From contig JBBIUV010000018.1 in the NCBI GenBank assembly GCA_037440065.1, forward strand, positions 124,001 to 188,000: DNA of 64,000 nucleotides, read 5' to 3'. The first letter of the stretch is position 1. Every line of letters begins with the position of its first letter. The DNA is from UBA1563 sp037440065. GTDB taxonomy: Bacteria > Bacteroidota > Ignavibacteria > Ignavibacteriales > Ignavibacteriaceae. The position numbers were made by a program, and so were the translations under genes. The notes below the pieces were generated by a model. The model made no database searches and had not been told where the DNA came from. It was given only the letters and a program-made list of their open reading frames with translations. This document shows positions 35,314 to 44,902 of the stretch, piece by piece.

Positions 35314-36651
35314 TTATTTAACAGCCACCCTAATTGTATTCGTTTGCATGTCACTATTAGACGAGCTTGAATAATAAAGAAAATATTTGTTATTAATTTT
35401 CCTACAACTTGGGTATACAACTTCGTATGCTTTTCCCCCTTTTGTATCAGCTATAGTAAAGAAGGGTTTTGAGGTGGTTTGAGTCCAAGTGTATCCGTCT
35501 TTTGAAGTAGCCATACCAAAACCGGCGCCTTTTGCCTCCATAAAAATCATATCATATCTACTATTCTCAACAATAACAGTGGGATAATAAACCTTCCCAT
35601 CCCAACTCTGCGAATTTGATAAAATAGGATTTCCATTATATCTCGTCCATGTTTTTCCATCATTTGAAATAGCTAAAGAAATTCCATTATTTATTTGGAT
35701 TGGAGGCATCGTCTGCGGATTAGGACTGACTGAATAATATAAAAAGTAAACACCGTTAATTTTAACAATATCACCGGCGGAAACCCGATATTCGTTTACA
35801 GTAGATTTTAATACTGGATCGGCGTACCTTTGCCAATTTATTCCGTCATTAGATTCCGCTAATCCGGTTTGCCATTCAGCGCTGGAATTTCTAAATCCCA
35901 CATAATACATCCTATAAATTCCGTTATCTTTTATAACTGCTCCGGGGATAACACAATTAGCATCCCATCGATTATAAGAAACACTATCGTTTCTCTGCAA
36001 GTCAAAAAGATTTTTTTTGACAAGTGTCCATGCAAAACCATCGTAAGATTCAGCATAACCTGTATTTGGAGCTAAACCAGGGGTAAGAATTGCGAACCAC
36101 ATTTTAAACTTACCTTCGTCATAGATAACTTTTGGTTGATTACAAATAGATTGAGGGTAGCTTGTACTTGGCATTTTTAATACCGGATTCATTTCATAAT
36201 CATTCCAAGTCGAAGATGGTTTCGTTCCCCAATTTACATAAATGTAAATACTTCCAAGTCCGGTGCTTGTCGGGACGAGTGTTAAATTAACCTGTGTTGT
36301 AATTCCATCTTGCACTTCAACTGCGGTTTCACCACTGTAGACAACCTTTTGAAGGCTATCATACGCATTAACATTTAATTTCCATGAGCCGATTGGAATA
36401 TTGGTGAGGGCTAAATCTGCAGAAGTTTCGGTTAATAAATTAAGAGAGGCTTTTATAGTATCGAAGTTTGTTCGAGAGAGTAAGGCTTCAACCATAACTA
36501 CATTTTGGGGTGCGTTTTCTTTATCGATTTTGAAAAGCAATCCACCTTTATTGGAATTCTTTTCAACTTCAACGGTCACAACTTTTTCCTTGCATCCGGT
36601 GAAGCAAAAAAGAGATAGTCCAATAATAGTTATTAGGAAATATCTGAACAT
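35314..36651 (-). CDS. Lipoprotein with five-bladed propeller (GH43/GH130-like fold)
   Basis: The start is ATG 36651, directly after GGAGG and a short spacer, giving 445 residues; a frame 24 bases longer lacks a ribosome site. The lipobox FTGC follows a short signal (about Cys20). Residues ~30-140 form an Ig-like domain. Residues ~150-445 carry repeated blades of the type 'm.y.G......gyAeS.DG..W' (TGYAESYDGFAWTLV, TGLAESNDGINWQRY, LAISNDGKTWTRY, GMATSKDGYTWTQ). This is the fold of GH43, GH32 and GH130 enzymes. The three catalytic acids cannot be placed with confidence, so it may bind glycans rather than cut them. Confidence 0.87.
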   Translation of the reverse strand: MFRYFLITIIGLSLFCFTGCKEKVVTVEVEKNSNKGGLLFKIDKENAPQNVVMVEALLSRTNFDTIKASLNLLTETSADLALTNIPIGSWKLNVNAYDSLQKVVYSGETAVEVQDGITTQVNLTLVPTSTGLGSIYIYVNWGTKPSSTWNDYEMNPVLKMPSTSYPQSICNQPKVIYDEGKFKMWFAILTPGLAPNTGYAESYDGFAWTLVKKNLFDLQRNDSVSYNRWDANCVIPGAVIKDNGIYRMYYVGFRNSSAEWQTGLAESNDGINWQRYADPVLKSTVNEYRVSAGDIVKINGVYFLYYSVSPNPQTMPPIQINNGISLAISNDGKTWTRYNGNPILSNSQSWDGKVYYPTVIVENSRYDMIFMEAKGAGFGMATSKDGYTWTQTTSKPFFTIADTKGGKAYEVVYPSCRKINNKYFLYYSSSSNSDMQTNTIRVAVK

Positions 36652-36840
36652 AGAACCTCCGATAAATTTATCCAAAACTTAGGTTTTTTGAAGATAAAGC
36701 GCAAGCGCAAATTTCTAATCCCAAAATTCTTCAATTCTCACACAACCACCATCGGCAACAACTTATCCTTTCTCCATTCCACTTCTTTTTAGTATTTTGA
36801 CCGGAGAAAATTTGAAAACTTAAACAAAAATTCGAGGCGT

Positions 36841-38256
36841 ATGTTAGAGCAGCAAAGAACCATAAAAAATGAAGTTGCTATTACCGGAATCGGACTTCAT
36901 ACTGGGACTACATGTACCATGACCTTCAAACCGGCTCCCGAAAATTACGGCATCAGATTTGTCCGTACAGACTTAGGGGGAAATCCTGAAATTCCAGCGC
37001 TTGCTGATCACGTTGTTGACGTTTCTCGAGGAACAACGTTGGGAATCGGTGAAGCAAAAGTTTACACAGTTGAGCATGTACTAGCTTCCGTGGTTGGTTT
37101 GCAGATCGACAATATTATTATAGAATTAGACGGCATTGAACCGCCAATAGGTGACGGAAGTGCGATGCCTTATGTTACAAAGTTGCTTGAAGCCGGATTT
37201 GTACAGCAAGAGGCGCCGAAAGATTATTTAATCATCGATGAAACTGTAACGTTCCATGATGAAGAAAGACAAGTTGATATTGTTGCTCTGCCGCTTGACA
37301 GCTATCGCATAACCGTGATGGTCGATTACCAAAATCCCGCGCTTGGCAGCCAGCACACTGGACTCTTTGATCTGGAGAAAGAATTTGTTTCCGAATTTGC
37401 TCCGGCAAGAACTTTCTGTTTTTTAAGTGAGGTTGAACAACTTTCCGATTATGGATTGATCAAGGGAGGCGATATTGATAACGCCGTGGTTATTGTTGAC
37501 AAAACTGTCGTTGAAGGAGAACTCGATCAATTAAGAAATAAATTGGGGATTGAAAACGAAGTTACGATTGGCGAAAACGGAATTTTAAATAATAAAACTT
37601 TGCATTTTAAAAATGAACCGGTCCGCCACAAACTGCTTGATCTTATCGGCGATTTGGCACTCATCGGCGTTCCGATTAAAGCACAGGTTTTGGCTGCCCG
37701 CCCGGGACACAAAGCCAACGTTGAATTTGCCAAAATGATCCGCAAATTATACCAGCAGAAAAAACTCGTCCGAAAATATCAGCATGTAAAAAAAGAAGGA
37801 ATCGTATTTGATATTAATGCGATCATGAAAATTCTTCCACATCGCTATCCGTTTCTTTTAGTTGATAAAATAACTCAGCTCGATATGGATAAAAAAGTTG
37901 TCGGCGAAAAATCTGTTACTATTAACGAACCATTTTTCCAGGGACATTTCCCGGGACAACCGATTATGCCGGGAGTGTTAATTATTGAATCGATGGCGCA
38001 AACCGGAGGAATTCTTCTTTTAAATTCTTTCCCAAATCCGGAAGAAAAACTTGTCATGTTCATGCAGATCAATAATGCAAAATTCAGAAAACCTGTCGTC
38101 CCCGGAGACGTTTTAACACTTGAAGTTGAATTGATCAACAAAAAAAGCAAAGTGGTAACCATGAGTGGGAAGGCATTTGTAAATGAGATACTTGTAGCCG
38201 AAGCTGATTTTATGGCCGCAATTGTTGATAAAAACGGAAACTCAAAACAATCTTAA
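36841..38256 (+). CDS. lpxC/fabZ: Fused LpxC deacetylase / FabZ dehydratase
   Basis: The 471-residue bifunctional protein joins UDP-3-O-acyl-N-acetylglucosamine deacetylase (LpxC, ~1-305, the committed step of lipid A synthesis) to 3-hydroxyacyl-ACP dehydratase (FabZ, ~320-471, fatty acid elongation). LpxC zinc ligands fit His79 (VEHVLAS), His263 and Asp267 (VRHKLLDLIGD), with the active-site base His290 (RPGHK). FabZ shows HRYPFLLVD, FFQGHFPG with His369, and Glu383 in IIESMAQ. The fusion is typical of the Bacteroidetes/Chlorobi group. It heads an operon with lpxA and two further genes. Confidence 0.96.
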   Translation: MLEQQRTIKNEVAITGIGLHTGTTCTMTFKPAPENYGIRFVRTDLGGNPEIPALADHVVDVSRGTTLGIGEAKVYTVEHVLASVVGLQIDNIIIELDGIEPPIGDGSAMPYVTKLLEAGFVQQEAPKDYLIIDETVTFHDEERQVDIVALPLDSYRITVMVDYQNPALGSQHTGLFDLEKEFVSEFAPARTFCFLSEVEQLSDYGLIKGGDIDNAVVIVDKTVVEGELDQLRNKLGIENEVTIGENGILNNKTLHFKNEPVRHKLLDLIGDLALIGVPIKAQVLAARPGHKANVEFAKMIRKLYQQKKLVRKYQHVKKEGIVFDINAIMKILPHRYPFLLVDKITQLDMDKKVVGEKSVTINEPFFQGHFPGQPIMPGVLIIESMAQTGGILLLNSFPNPEEKLVMFMQINNAKFRKPVVPGDVLTLEVELINKKSKVVTMSGKAFVNEILVAEADFMAAIVDKNGNSKQS

Positions 38257-38263
38257 AAATAAA

Positions 38264-39040
38264 ATGACAGAAATACATCCAACCGCAATTGTTAGCCCTA
38301 AAGCCCAGTTAGGAGAAAACGTCCGAGTGGACGCATACGCAATTATTAAAGATGACGTGATAATAAACGACGAAACATACGTTGGTCCCCACGCAGTAAT
38401 TTATGACGGCGCACGCATTGGTAAAAAAGTAAAAATTTATCAATCTGCTTCTATCGCACATATTCCTCAAGATTTGAAATTTGACAACGATGAATCAACC
38501 GCAGAAATAGGGGACGAAACCGTCATCCACGAATTTGTAACCGTTCACCGCGGAACAAAAGAAACACGGTTAACTAAAATCGGCAGCAATGTTTTACTGA
38601 TGGCGTACTCGCACATTGCTCACGATTGCCACATCGGCAACCGTTGTATTCTTGCAAACGGTGTGCAGATTGCCGGACACGTTTTCATTGATGACTGGAC
38701 GATCATCGGCGGAATGACTCCTGTACATCAATTCTGCAAAATTGGAAAACATTGCATGATCGGCGGAGGATTCCGTGTTACACAAGACGTTCCCCCCTTT
38801 ATTTTAGCGGCTCAAGAGCCGTTACAATACGAAGGATTGAACGTTGTTGGTTTACGTCGCAGAGGATTTTCAAATCAAGAAATTCAAATGTTAAAAGATG
38901 TTTATCAAATTCTTTACCGCTCACAGTTAAATGTTACACAGGCAAGAGAAAAAATATTAGCTGATTTCGGAACAGAACCACATGCTTTAGAAGTGCTTTC
39001 TTTTTTAAATGAAAGTAAAAGAGGACTCATCGGAAAGTGA
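38264..39040 (+). CDS. lpxA: UDP-N-acetylglucosamine acyltransferase
   Basis: First enzyme of lipid A synthesis, transferring a 3-hydroxyacyl chain from ACP to UDP-GlcNAc. The start is ATG 38264 (MTEIHPTAIVSPKAQLG), eight bases after the LpxC-FabZ stop, giving 258 residues, close to the usual ~262. It has left-handed beta-helix hexapeptide repeats through residue ~190, the catalytic MAYSHIAHDC (His117 and His120, corresponding to E. coli His122 and His125), NRCILANGVQIAGH, and an alpha-helical C-terminus. The stop overlaps the GTG of the next gene (GTGA), indicating coupling. Confidence 0.96.
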   Translation: MTEIHPTAIVSPKAQLGENVRVDAYAIIKDDVIINDETYVGPHAVIYDGARIGKKVKIYQSASIAHIPQDLKFDNDESTAEIGDETVIHEFVTVHRGTKETRLTKIGSNVLLMAYSHIAHDCHIGNRCILANGVQIAGHVFIDDWTIIGGMTPVHQFCKIGKHCMIGGGFRVTQDVPPFILAAQEPLQYEGLNVVGLRRRGFSNQEIQMLKDVYQILYRSQLNVTQAREKILADFGTEPHALEVLSFLNESKRGLIGK

Positions 39041-39768
39041 AATGGCATTTTATTAATTCCGGTTTACAGACCGGAAAATTTAATATGGATTTCGATCTTC
39101 AACTTGCAAACAATTGCAAAGAAGATGAAGCATACTTCCGTTTGTACCGCTGGAAACCACATTGCATTTCACTTGGGGCCAACCAACCATTCGAATCAAT
39201 AGATATTGAGAAAGCGAAAAAAGATTTAATTGATGTTGTGCAGCGCCCGACCGGTGGAAGAGCAATTCTTCACGCAAAAGAAATTACCTATTCAGTTGTA
39301 ATCCCATTAAGTTCAACCCTAACCCCATCAGAGATTTACCGAGAAATTAATTTTGCGCTGCTGCAAGGATTGTTTTTGTACGATGAAGTTTTATCAGAAG
39401 CCGAACTCGAAACACAACAGCCCGACTTTTCATCCATTTATAAAGATGGAAAGGGAACCGCATGTTTTGCAACGTCAGCTAGAAGCGAAATAAAATATGA
39501 AGGAAAAAAACTGATCGGCAGCGCGCAGAGAAAACTTGGATATATCATTTTACAGCATGGGTCCATTCTTTGCGGAAAACAACACCGAAAGTTGTACGAG
39601 TACCTTGCCGGAAGCGAACAGGAAAAATTTGAAGTGAAGGATGAACTTGAAAAGAAAACCATCGAGCTAGATACAATTCTTAATAAGCCAACCGATTACG
39701 ATTTTCTGAGCGAATCTTTAAAAAGCGGATTTGAAAATCATTTTAAGATCTCTTTTGTAAATGAATAA
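39037..39768 (+). CDS. Lipoate ligase-family protein, probably LipM-like octanoyltransferase
   Basis: The 243-residue product belongs to the biotin/lipoate A/B ligase superfamily. Visible are RPTGGRAILHAKEITYSV (70-87), the Cys site TACFATSARSEI (Cys143), GKKLIGSAQRK (156-166) with the likely active-site Lys, and ILQHGSIL. Cys143 before the GSAQ segment is the arrangement of LipM octanoyltransferase, which moves octanoyl from ACP to a lipoyl domain through a Cys intermediate. LplA ligases lack this Cys. The C-terminal accessory domain of LplA is absent. The GTG start overlaps the lpxA stop, and the next gene overlaps its last eight bases. Confidence 0.88.
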   Translation: MKWHFINSGLQTGKFNMDFDLQLANNCKEDEAYFRLYRWKPHCISLGANQPFESIDIEKAKKDLIDVVQRPTGGRAILHAKEITYSVVIPLSSTLTPSEIYREINFALLQGLFLYDEVLSEAELETQQPDFSSIYKDGKGTACFATSARSEIKYEGKKLIGSAQRKLGYIILQHGSILCGKQHRKLYEYLAGSEQEKFEVKDELEKKTIELDTILNKPTDYDFLSESLKSGFENHFKISFVNE

Positions 39769-40861
39769 AACACTCCTTCTTCTTTTCATCACCTTTCTTC
39801 TTTTTAGATTTGAACTTTCCGCACAAGTTGAATATGAATCTTTTCTTGAAGGCGCAACAGTAAACGACATAACCACAGACGGCAGTTCACTTTGGTTTTC
39901 AACATACGGACAGGGAATTTCTCAGTACATTCCAAAAGAAAAAAAATGGATCACCTACTCAACAAAAAACAACTCGTTAACGGAAGATTTATTTTATTGT
40001 ATTGCAGCGAGCAAGGATTTTGTCTGGGCCGGTACAACCGATGGTTTGATGACCTTCGATAGAAAACGGAACCTTTGGCGTAAAAGAAAATTTGGCGCCG
40101 GGGGAGAATATGGAAATTGGATCCGCTCTCTTTATTACGATCAAAAAGAAAATATTTTGTGGATCGGCAGATTCATCAATCTTACCCGCTTTGATATTGA
40201 TAAACAAAAATATGATGATTTTGATATAACTTACGGCAAAGATCCGAAAACGAACAACGTGAAAATTATTCGCGCAGACGGGAATGAGTATATTTGGTTC
40301 GGAACAGAGGGAGGCGTATTTCGATATGATAAATCGCGGGTGCTGGAAGATAAATCGCAATTGATCTTTTACAACAATCAACGCAACGCGTTCCGCGGAG
40401 TTGGCGATGCAATTTCTATTTCCGATATCCTCTTTGATAAAAATTATATCTGGTTCGGTACGGATGAATTTATTACCCGCGATAATCCGGAGTTTAATGT
40501 TGGTGGACTTTTCCGTTTTAACCGGAGAGCATTGTGGGAACGAATTGAAAAAAGAAACGGTCTTCCGGCAAATGGAATTTTTGCGTTGGAACGAACCGGC
40601 AGTTTAATTTGGGTGAGCTGTTACCAGTTCGATAAAAAAAATAAAAAGGAATACGGCAGAGGTCTCGCTTTATTTAATACTTCAACGGGAAAAATCTCGC
40701 GCGTAAATCCTGATGACATTAATCTCACTTCCAACACAATACTTTCGCTTTACTTCGATGGTGAATCAATGTGGATTGGAACGGAAACCGGATTGACAAA
40801 AGTGAAAATCTCAAATCCGCTTGCCTATTGGAGTGGGCAGAAAAAAGTTAAAACGAGATAA
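39761..40861 (+). CDS. Exported two-component-regulator-propeller-type protein
   Basis: The 366-residue product has a signal peptide (LLLLFITFLLFRFELSAQ, ~3-20) and then Reg_prop-like beta-propeller blades with the pattern 'i...d.....IWfGT..Gv.r.d' (LWFSTYGQGISQYI, VWAGTTDGLMTFD, IWFGTEGGVFRYD, IWFGTDEFITRD, MWIGTETGLTKVK). Such blades normally form the sensor part of hybrid two-component regulators. Here no membrane helix, kinase or regulator domain follows, so it is a free periplasmic or secreted propeller. Eight bases of overlap with the upstream gene place it in the lpx operon. Confidence 0.87.
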   Translation: MNKTLLLLFITFLLFRFELSAQVEYESFLEGATVNDITTDGSSLWFSTYGQGISQYIPKEKKWITYSTKNNSLTEDLFYCIAASKDFVWAGTTDGLMTFDRKRNLWRKRKFGAGGEYGNWIRSLYYDQKENILWIGRFINLTRFDIDKQKYDDFDITYGKDPKTNNVKIIRADGNEYIWFGTEGGVFRYDKSRVLEDKSQLIFYNNQRNAFRGVGDAISISDILFDKNYIWFGTDEFITRDNPEFNVGGLFRFNRRALWERIEKRNGLPANGIFALERTGSLIWVSCYQFDKKNKKEYGRGLALFNTSTGKISRVNPDDINLTSNTILSLYFDGESMWIGTETGLTKVKISNPLAYWSGQKKVKTR

Positions 40862-40882
40862 ATTCATTTCACGCAGTTGGTT

Positions 40883-42715
40883 TTATCTCAGCAAAATCAT
40901 TTTCTTAGTTTGAACAAAATCTCCAGCGCGGAGTTGGTAAAAATACACTCCACTGCTTAATTCATTATTCTTATTATTAAATCCTACTCGATAATTCCCC
41001 TCGGACTGTTCTTCGTTTACCAAAACGGCAACTTCATTTCCAAGGACGTCATAAACTTTTAAAGTTACGAAACTGCGTACTGCTAACTGCCAACTGATTT
41101 TCGTTTCCGGGTTAAACGGATTTGGGAAGTTTTGTTGAAGTGCAAAAGTAGATGGAACTGTGTTTTCGATTCTTTCAACATCAGTAAAATCATGATATCC
41201 GGCAACTCCAAAAGTATCATCAACTTCATAATTGAATTTTGAAAAGAGCATGTTTAATTTATGATTAGACACGGAACTGAATTCATTATTGTTGCCTCCT
41301 CCGTTAGTCTCTAAGCCCCAGTTGGCCCCGTATCTATAAACTATATATGGACCTGTATAGTACCTTGGGAATTGGATGATATTTGTAAATATCTTGTCAC
41401 CGGCAATTGCATCATTATGAGTTCCATCATCAAAAAGTTGTATGACTTTGTTTATATCCGAATTCGGCCATCCACCGCTTGGCCAATGCATTGGGTGATT
41501 TGAACCAGCTATATGAATGGTTTTGAATTCCGTCTCGTCCGGCGCATTTATTATCTTTCCCCCATTAGTATTGCACTTAAACACAATTAGCGGATCTTGA
41601 GCAAAATATGGTGGATTACCATCATGTACATTAAACCCAATGGCATCATAAGTAAAAGAACCCGAATTAAAAACCTCTTGTGTAACTATGAAAAACCGTT
41701 CGTTGGGAAATTCAAAATTATTTATTTCCCATGTTCCTGGGCTATAAAAAAATGCAAAACTTATTTTTTCATCCAAACTTACTACAGCAGGTGTCGTAAC
41801 TTTGTAAATGTCTGGGGTATCGGGTAATGGAGTCATAATGGCTTTGTTCCAACCGTTAAACGAACCGCGAACGGAAAGAGTATCTGTTAGTGGATTGAAG
41901 AGCCCTGACAATCGTTCAAGTTCCATGTTAATGGTAAATGTAATTTGTATGGTTTTATAGTGGGTACAAAAACAGGCGTCTTCCCATATAGCAGTAAAAA
42001 TATTTTGACCTAAAGGAGAAACTGTTAATGTTCGGTTCCCGACACTTTCCCAAACATCATCTCCCCCGTTGTGGGTGTGTGTAAATTTGAATGTTAGTTT
42101 TTGATCTGCGTTGAAGTTGTAAAAAATTCTGGAATATATTGAATCGCCGTCTACATCTTTCAATTCAAAATCGTTTCCGCTCCAGCCGTTAAAGTCACCA
42201 CGAACGAAAACTTTTTCGCCTCTAACAAATTCTCCATTTCTCATTTCTATGGTCATGTTGCATCTGAATTCGACACTGGTCGGAGGAGAAAGGAACTCAG
42301 AATTAAATCCAATCGTATCTACTACAGCAAAACCGCTATCATAATTAGCCTGAGTTATCACATATTCTCTTACGCCCACAACTTCCCAAGTATCCGGTGA
42401 GTAAACAAAATTGAAACGAATTGTATCTTGCACAGAATCGGTAACGGAAATGGTTGTGCTGTAAATATCGGGATTGGTTTGCGACACCGTCATTACCGAT
42501 TTCCCCCAAGCATTAAATTTTCCGCCGATAAAAACAGTATCGCTCGAAGGATTAAACAAACCGCTTAATCGTACTAATTCCAAATCAACAGAAAAAGTCA
42601 CAAGAATGGTTTTGGATGTTTGGTTATGGTTTGTGCTTGCCGTCTGTGGAGAAATGGAAACCGCAAGTATTACAAACAGAAATAAAAACAATAAACTTGG
42701 ATTTAAATTTTTCAC
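40883..42715 (-). CDS. Secreted FNGW-module protein with T9SS domain (paralogue 2)
   Basis: The 610-residue product has a signal peptide (~1-24) and three or more modules of the AMPK/CBM48-like type, each with a 'v.vrG.FNgW' core: VFIGGKFNAWG, VFVRGDFNGWSG, LSVRGSFNGWNK. A module with FDDGTHNDAIAGDKIFTN follows near residue 440. The T9SS domain is 529-610, with NFPNPFNPET instead of the usual NYPNPFNPST. The FNGW modules usually bind alpha-glucans, so glycan binding is plausible but untested. The gene begins after the stop of its tandem paralogue, with GGGAGG between them. It converges on the lpx operon with only 21 bases between stops. Confidence 0.88.
   Translation of the reverse strand: MKNLNPSLLFLFLFVILAVSISPQTASTNHNQTSKTILVTFSVDLELVRLSGLFNPSSDTVFIGGKFNAWGKSVMTVSQTNPDIYSTTISVTDSVQDTIRFNFVYSPDTWEVVGVREYVITQANYDSGFAVVDTIGFNSEFLSPPTSVEFRCNMTIEMRNGEFVRGEKVFVRGDFNGWSGNDFELKDVDGDSIYSRIFYNFNADQKLTFKFTHTHNGGDDVWESVGNRTLTVSPLGQNIFTAIWEDACFCTHYKTIQITFTINMELERLSGLFNPLTDTLSVRGSFNGWNKAIMTPLPDTPDIYKVTTPAVVSLDEKISFAFFYSPGTWEINNFEFPNERFFIVTQEVFNSGSFTYDAIGFNVHDGNPPYFAQDPLIVFKCNTNGGKIINAPDETEFKTIHIAGSNHPMHWPSGGWPNSDINKVIQLFDDGTHNDAIAGDKIFTNIIQFPRYYTGPYIVYRYGANWGLETNGGGNNNEFSSVSNHKLNMLFSKFNYEVDDTFGVAGYHDFTDVERIENTVPSTFALQQNFPNPFNPETKISWQLAVRSFVTLKVYDVLGNEVAVLVNEEQSEGNYRVGFNNKNNELSSGVYFYQLRAGDFVQTKKMILLR
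41069..41096 (-). repeat. Heptanucleotide tandem repeat inside a T9SS sorting-domain coding sequence
   Basis: Coding-strand units are CAGTTGG, CAGTTAG, CAGTACG, CAGTTTC: four perfect CAGnnnn units encoding the SWQLAVRSF segment. Position and phase match the copies at 6586, 8848 and 15564. Confidence 0.58.
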
Positions 42716-42731
42716 AACACGATCCTCCCGG

Positions 42732-44717
42732 TTATTTCATTAAAATCATTTTCTTGGTCTGAACAAAATCTCCCGCGCGGAGTTGATAGAAAAACACTCC
42801 ACTGCTTAATTCTGTATTCTTACTACTGAATTCGATTCGATAACTTCCAGCAGATTGCTCTTCATTCACCAACGTTGCAACTTCATTTCCAAGAACATCA
42901 AAAACTTTTAAGGTTACCCAAGCACTGGCTGCCAACTGATAGTTTATAACTGTTTCCGGGTTGAATGGATTTGGATAGTTTTGAGCCAATGAAAATTTCG
43001 AGGGAATTTCATTTAATTTTTCAACTTTATCAGGGTATTGTAGTACTGTTGTATGAACAATTCCAAACGTATCTACGACAGTTGCAGTTGTAGTTAAACA
43101 ATGCATTTTTAATGTTTTATCTCCGCCAATAGGTGCTTCGTTATCATTTTTCCCTCCATTTGTAGGTAAACCCCAGTTAGCGCTGTACTTATAAACAACA
43201 TTCAATGTTGAATAGCGCGGGAAGGGAATTTCGTTAGTAAATATTTTGTCTCCGGCAACTGCGTCATGATGTGTCCCATCATCAAAAAGTTGAATTACTT
43301 TTGTAACGTCCTGATCGGGCCAACCGCTGTTTGGCCATTGGAGAGGAGAATTACCGCCGGCGATGTGAATTGTTTTAAACTCTGTTCCTACTGGAGCGTT
43401 TATTATTGAAGCATTATTTGTGTTACATATAAATGTAATATGTTTCTCCCAACAATATGTTTCAAGTTGCCCATTATTAAACCCAACTGCATTATAAGCC
43501 ATAAAACCGGAATCATAAACTGTTTGAGTAACTATAAAGAATCTGTCGTTTTGAGATGGACCATCCAAATTATTCACTTCCCATGTTCCGGGAGAATAAA
43601 AGAATTTGAAACTAATTTTTTCGTCAACCGCTGCAATTACATCCGTAGTAACTTCGTACAAATCTGCATTTACTGTTGATGGAGTCATCAAGGTTTCACC
43701 CCATCCATTGAAAGAACCGCGAACGGAAACTTGATTTATAGTAGGATTAAATAATCCCGATAATCTTTCGAGTTCCATGTTTACCGAGAAAGCAACTTTA
43801 ATAGTTTTTGTAGGTACGTAAACACAAACATCTTCCCAACACGCGGAGGCGTAATTCGGACCAGCACCAACGGTTAACGTTCTATTGCCGGTTGATTCCC
43901 AAACATCCGGACTGTGGACATATTTGAAAACAAGGTTTTGATAAACCGTAAAATTATTATACGTCCCGGAGTAAACTGAATCACCATCGGGATCAGTTAA
44001 TAAAAAGGCTTTGCCCGCCCAATCATTAAAGTTACCCCGCACCCAAACGGAATCGGTTGCTGCAAACGTTCCGCGTTTCATTTGTACACTCATATTGCAA
44101 TTGAATTCTACGGTCGGGATTGTATCTGTAATATGCTCAATTATTAATTTGATGGGTAAATCAGTTGTCACTCCCCAGTATTTTGATTTATCAAAATATC
44201 CAATAGTATTTCCACTTGGTATGGAATTGATGGGAAAGCACAATGAAAACGAATTTATTGGTAAACGAATTTCCACCTTACCAGAAATAACGGGGAATTC
44301 TTTTGAAACTTGAACCGGGCACCAATTAGGATAAATCTTTGACGAATCAAGGATAACATTTACGCTCTCTTCATAAAATCTGTTTTCTAATGAATCCTTA
44401 TAAAAACCAACTTGCTTTAAAGTATCGCCAAGAACCATTGAAGAAAAAAGGTATTGGACTTCTTTTACTTTATAATATTTCCAATCAGGTTTTGGTGTAA
44501 AACGAGTATGGATAAACCAAACTTCTTCTGCGATGGAATATTTATCAACAAATTTGGTGGTATCCGGTAGATAATATAGAGTGTCTGTTTCACCGTTAAA
44601 GGAATTGGAATTTGATAGCGGAGGAATTAATTCACTCGCATAAGTTGGGGCTGATACAGAAATAGCAAGGACAGTTAAAACTGTTAAAAAGAAAAATAGA
44701 AACGAGAACTTTTTCAT
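42732..44717 (-). CDS. Secreted FNGW-module protein with T9SS domain (paralogue 1)
   Basis: The 661-residue product has a signal peptide (~1-27), an N-terminal domain absent from the neighbour (~30-200, rich in Tyr and Trp), and FNGW-type modules VWVRGNFNDWAG and VSVRGSFNGWGE. A module with FDDGTHHDAVAGDKIFTN follows, and the T9SS domain is 580-661 (NYPNPFNPET). From the first shared module onward it is collinear with the downstream paralogue. It has partly degenerate 7-base repeats at 42925-42952. The operon of two is transcribed away from the heptose kinase gene across a 221-base region with a notable inverted-repeat cluster. Confidence 0.88.
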   Translation of the reverse strand: MKKFSFLFFFLTVLTVLAISVSAPTYASELIPPLSNSNSFNGETDTLYYLPDTTKFVDKYSIAEEVWFIHTRFTPKPDWKYYKVKEVQYLFSSMVLGDTLKQVGFYKDSLENRFYEESVNVILDSSKIYPNWCPVQVSKEFPVISGKVEIRLPINSFSLCFPINSIPSGNTIGYFDKSKYWGVTTDLPIKLIIEHITDTIPTVEFNCNMSVQMKRGTFAATDSVWVRGNFNDWAGKAFLLTDPDGDSVYSGTYNNFTVYQNLVFKYVHSPDVWESTGNRTLTVGAGPNYASACWEDVCVYVPTKTIKVAFSVNMELERLSGLFNPTINQVSVRGSFNGWGETLMTPSTVNADLYEVTTDVIAAVDEKISFKFFYSPGTWEVNNLDGPSQNDRFFIVTQTVYDSGFMAYNAVGFNNGQLETYCWEKHITFICNTNNASIINAPVGTEFKTIHIAGGNSPLQWPNSGWPDQDVTKVIQLFDDGTHHDAVAGDKIFTNEIPFPRYSTLNVVYKYSANWGLPTNGGKNDNEAPIGGDKTLKMHCLTTTATVVDTFGIVHTTVLQYPDKVEKLNEIPSKFSLAQNYPNPFNPETVINYQLAASAWVTLKVFDVLGNEVATLVNEEQSAGSYRIEFSSKNTELSSGVFFYQLRAGDFVQTKKMILMK

Positions 44718-44823
44718 AGCGACTCCCTCAAATAAGTCTTGGTTCCGAACGTTGTTGTAAACTTAAAAAAAATGTGGCAAAACTCAAATTCATTTTTACT
44801 GGATAATTGACATTGAAGATCTG

Positions 44824-44846
44824 GAGATCAACATCTCGTTGGAGAT
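44824..44846. repeat. Alternating inverted repeat GAGAT-CAAC-ATCTC-GTTG-GAGAT
   Basis: GAGAT (44824-44828), CAAC, ATCTC (44833-44837), GTTG and GAGAT (44842-44846) follow without gaps. The central ATCTC can pair with either flanking GAGAT, and the two spacers CAAC and GTTG are themselves complementary. The element lies between the divergent T9SS pair and heptose kinase operons. Confidence 0.45.
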
Positions 44847-44902
44847 AGAGAGCGAACAAAAAGAGAAGCCCAAAGTAACTTTCCCTACATCTATTTTCTC
44901 CT

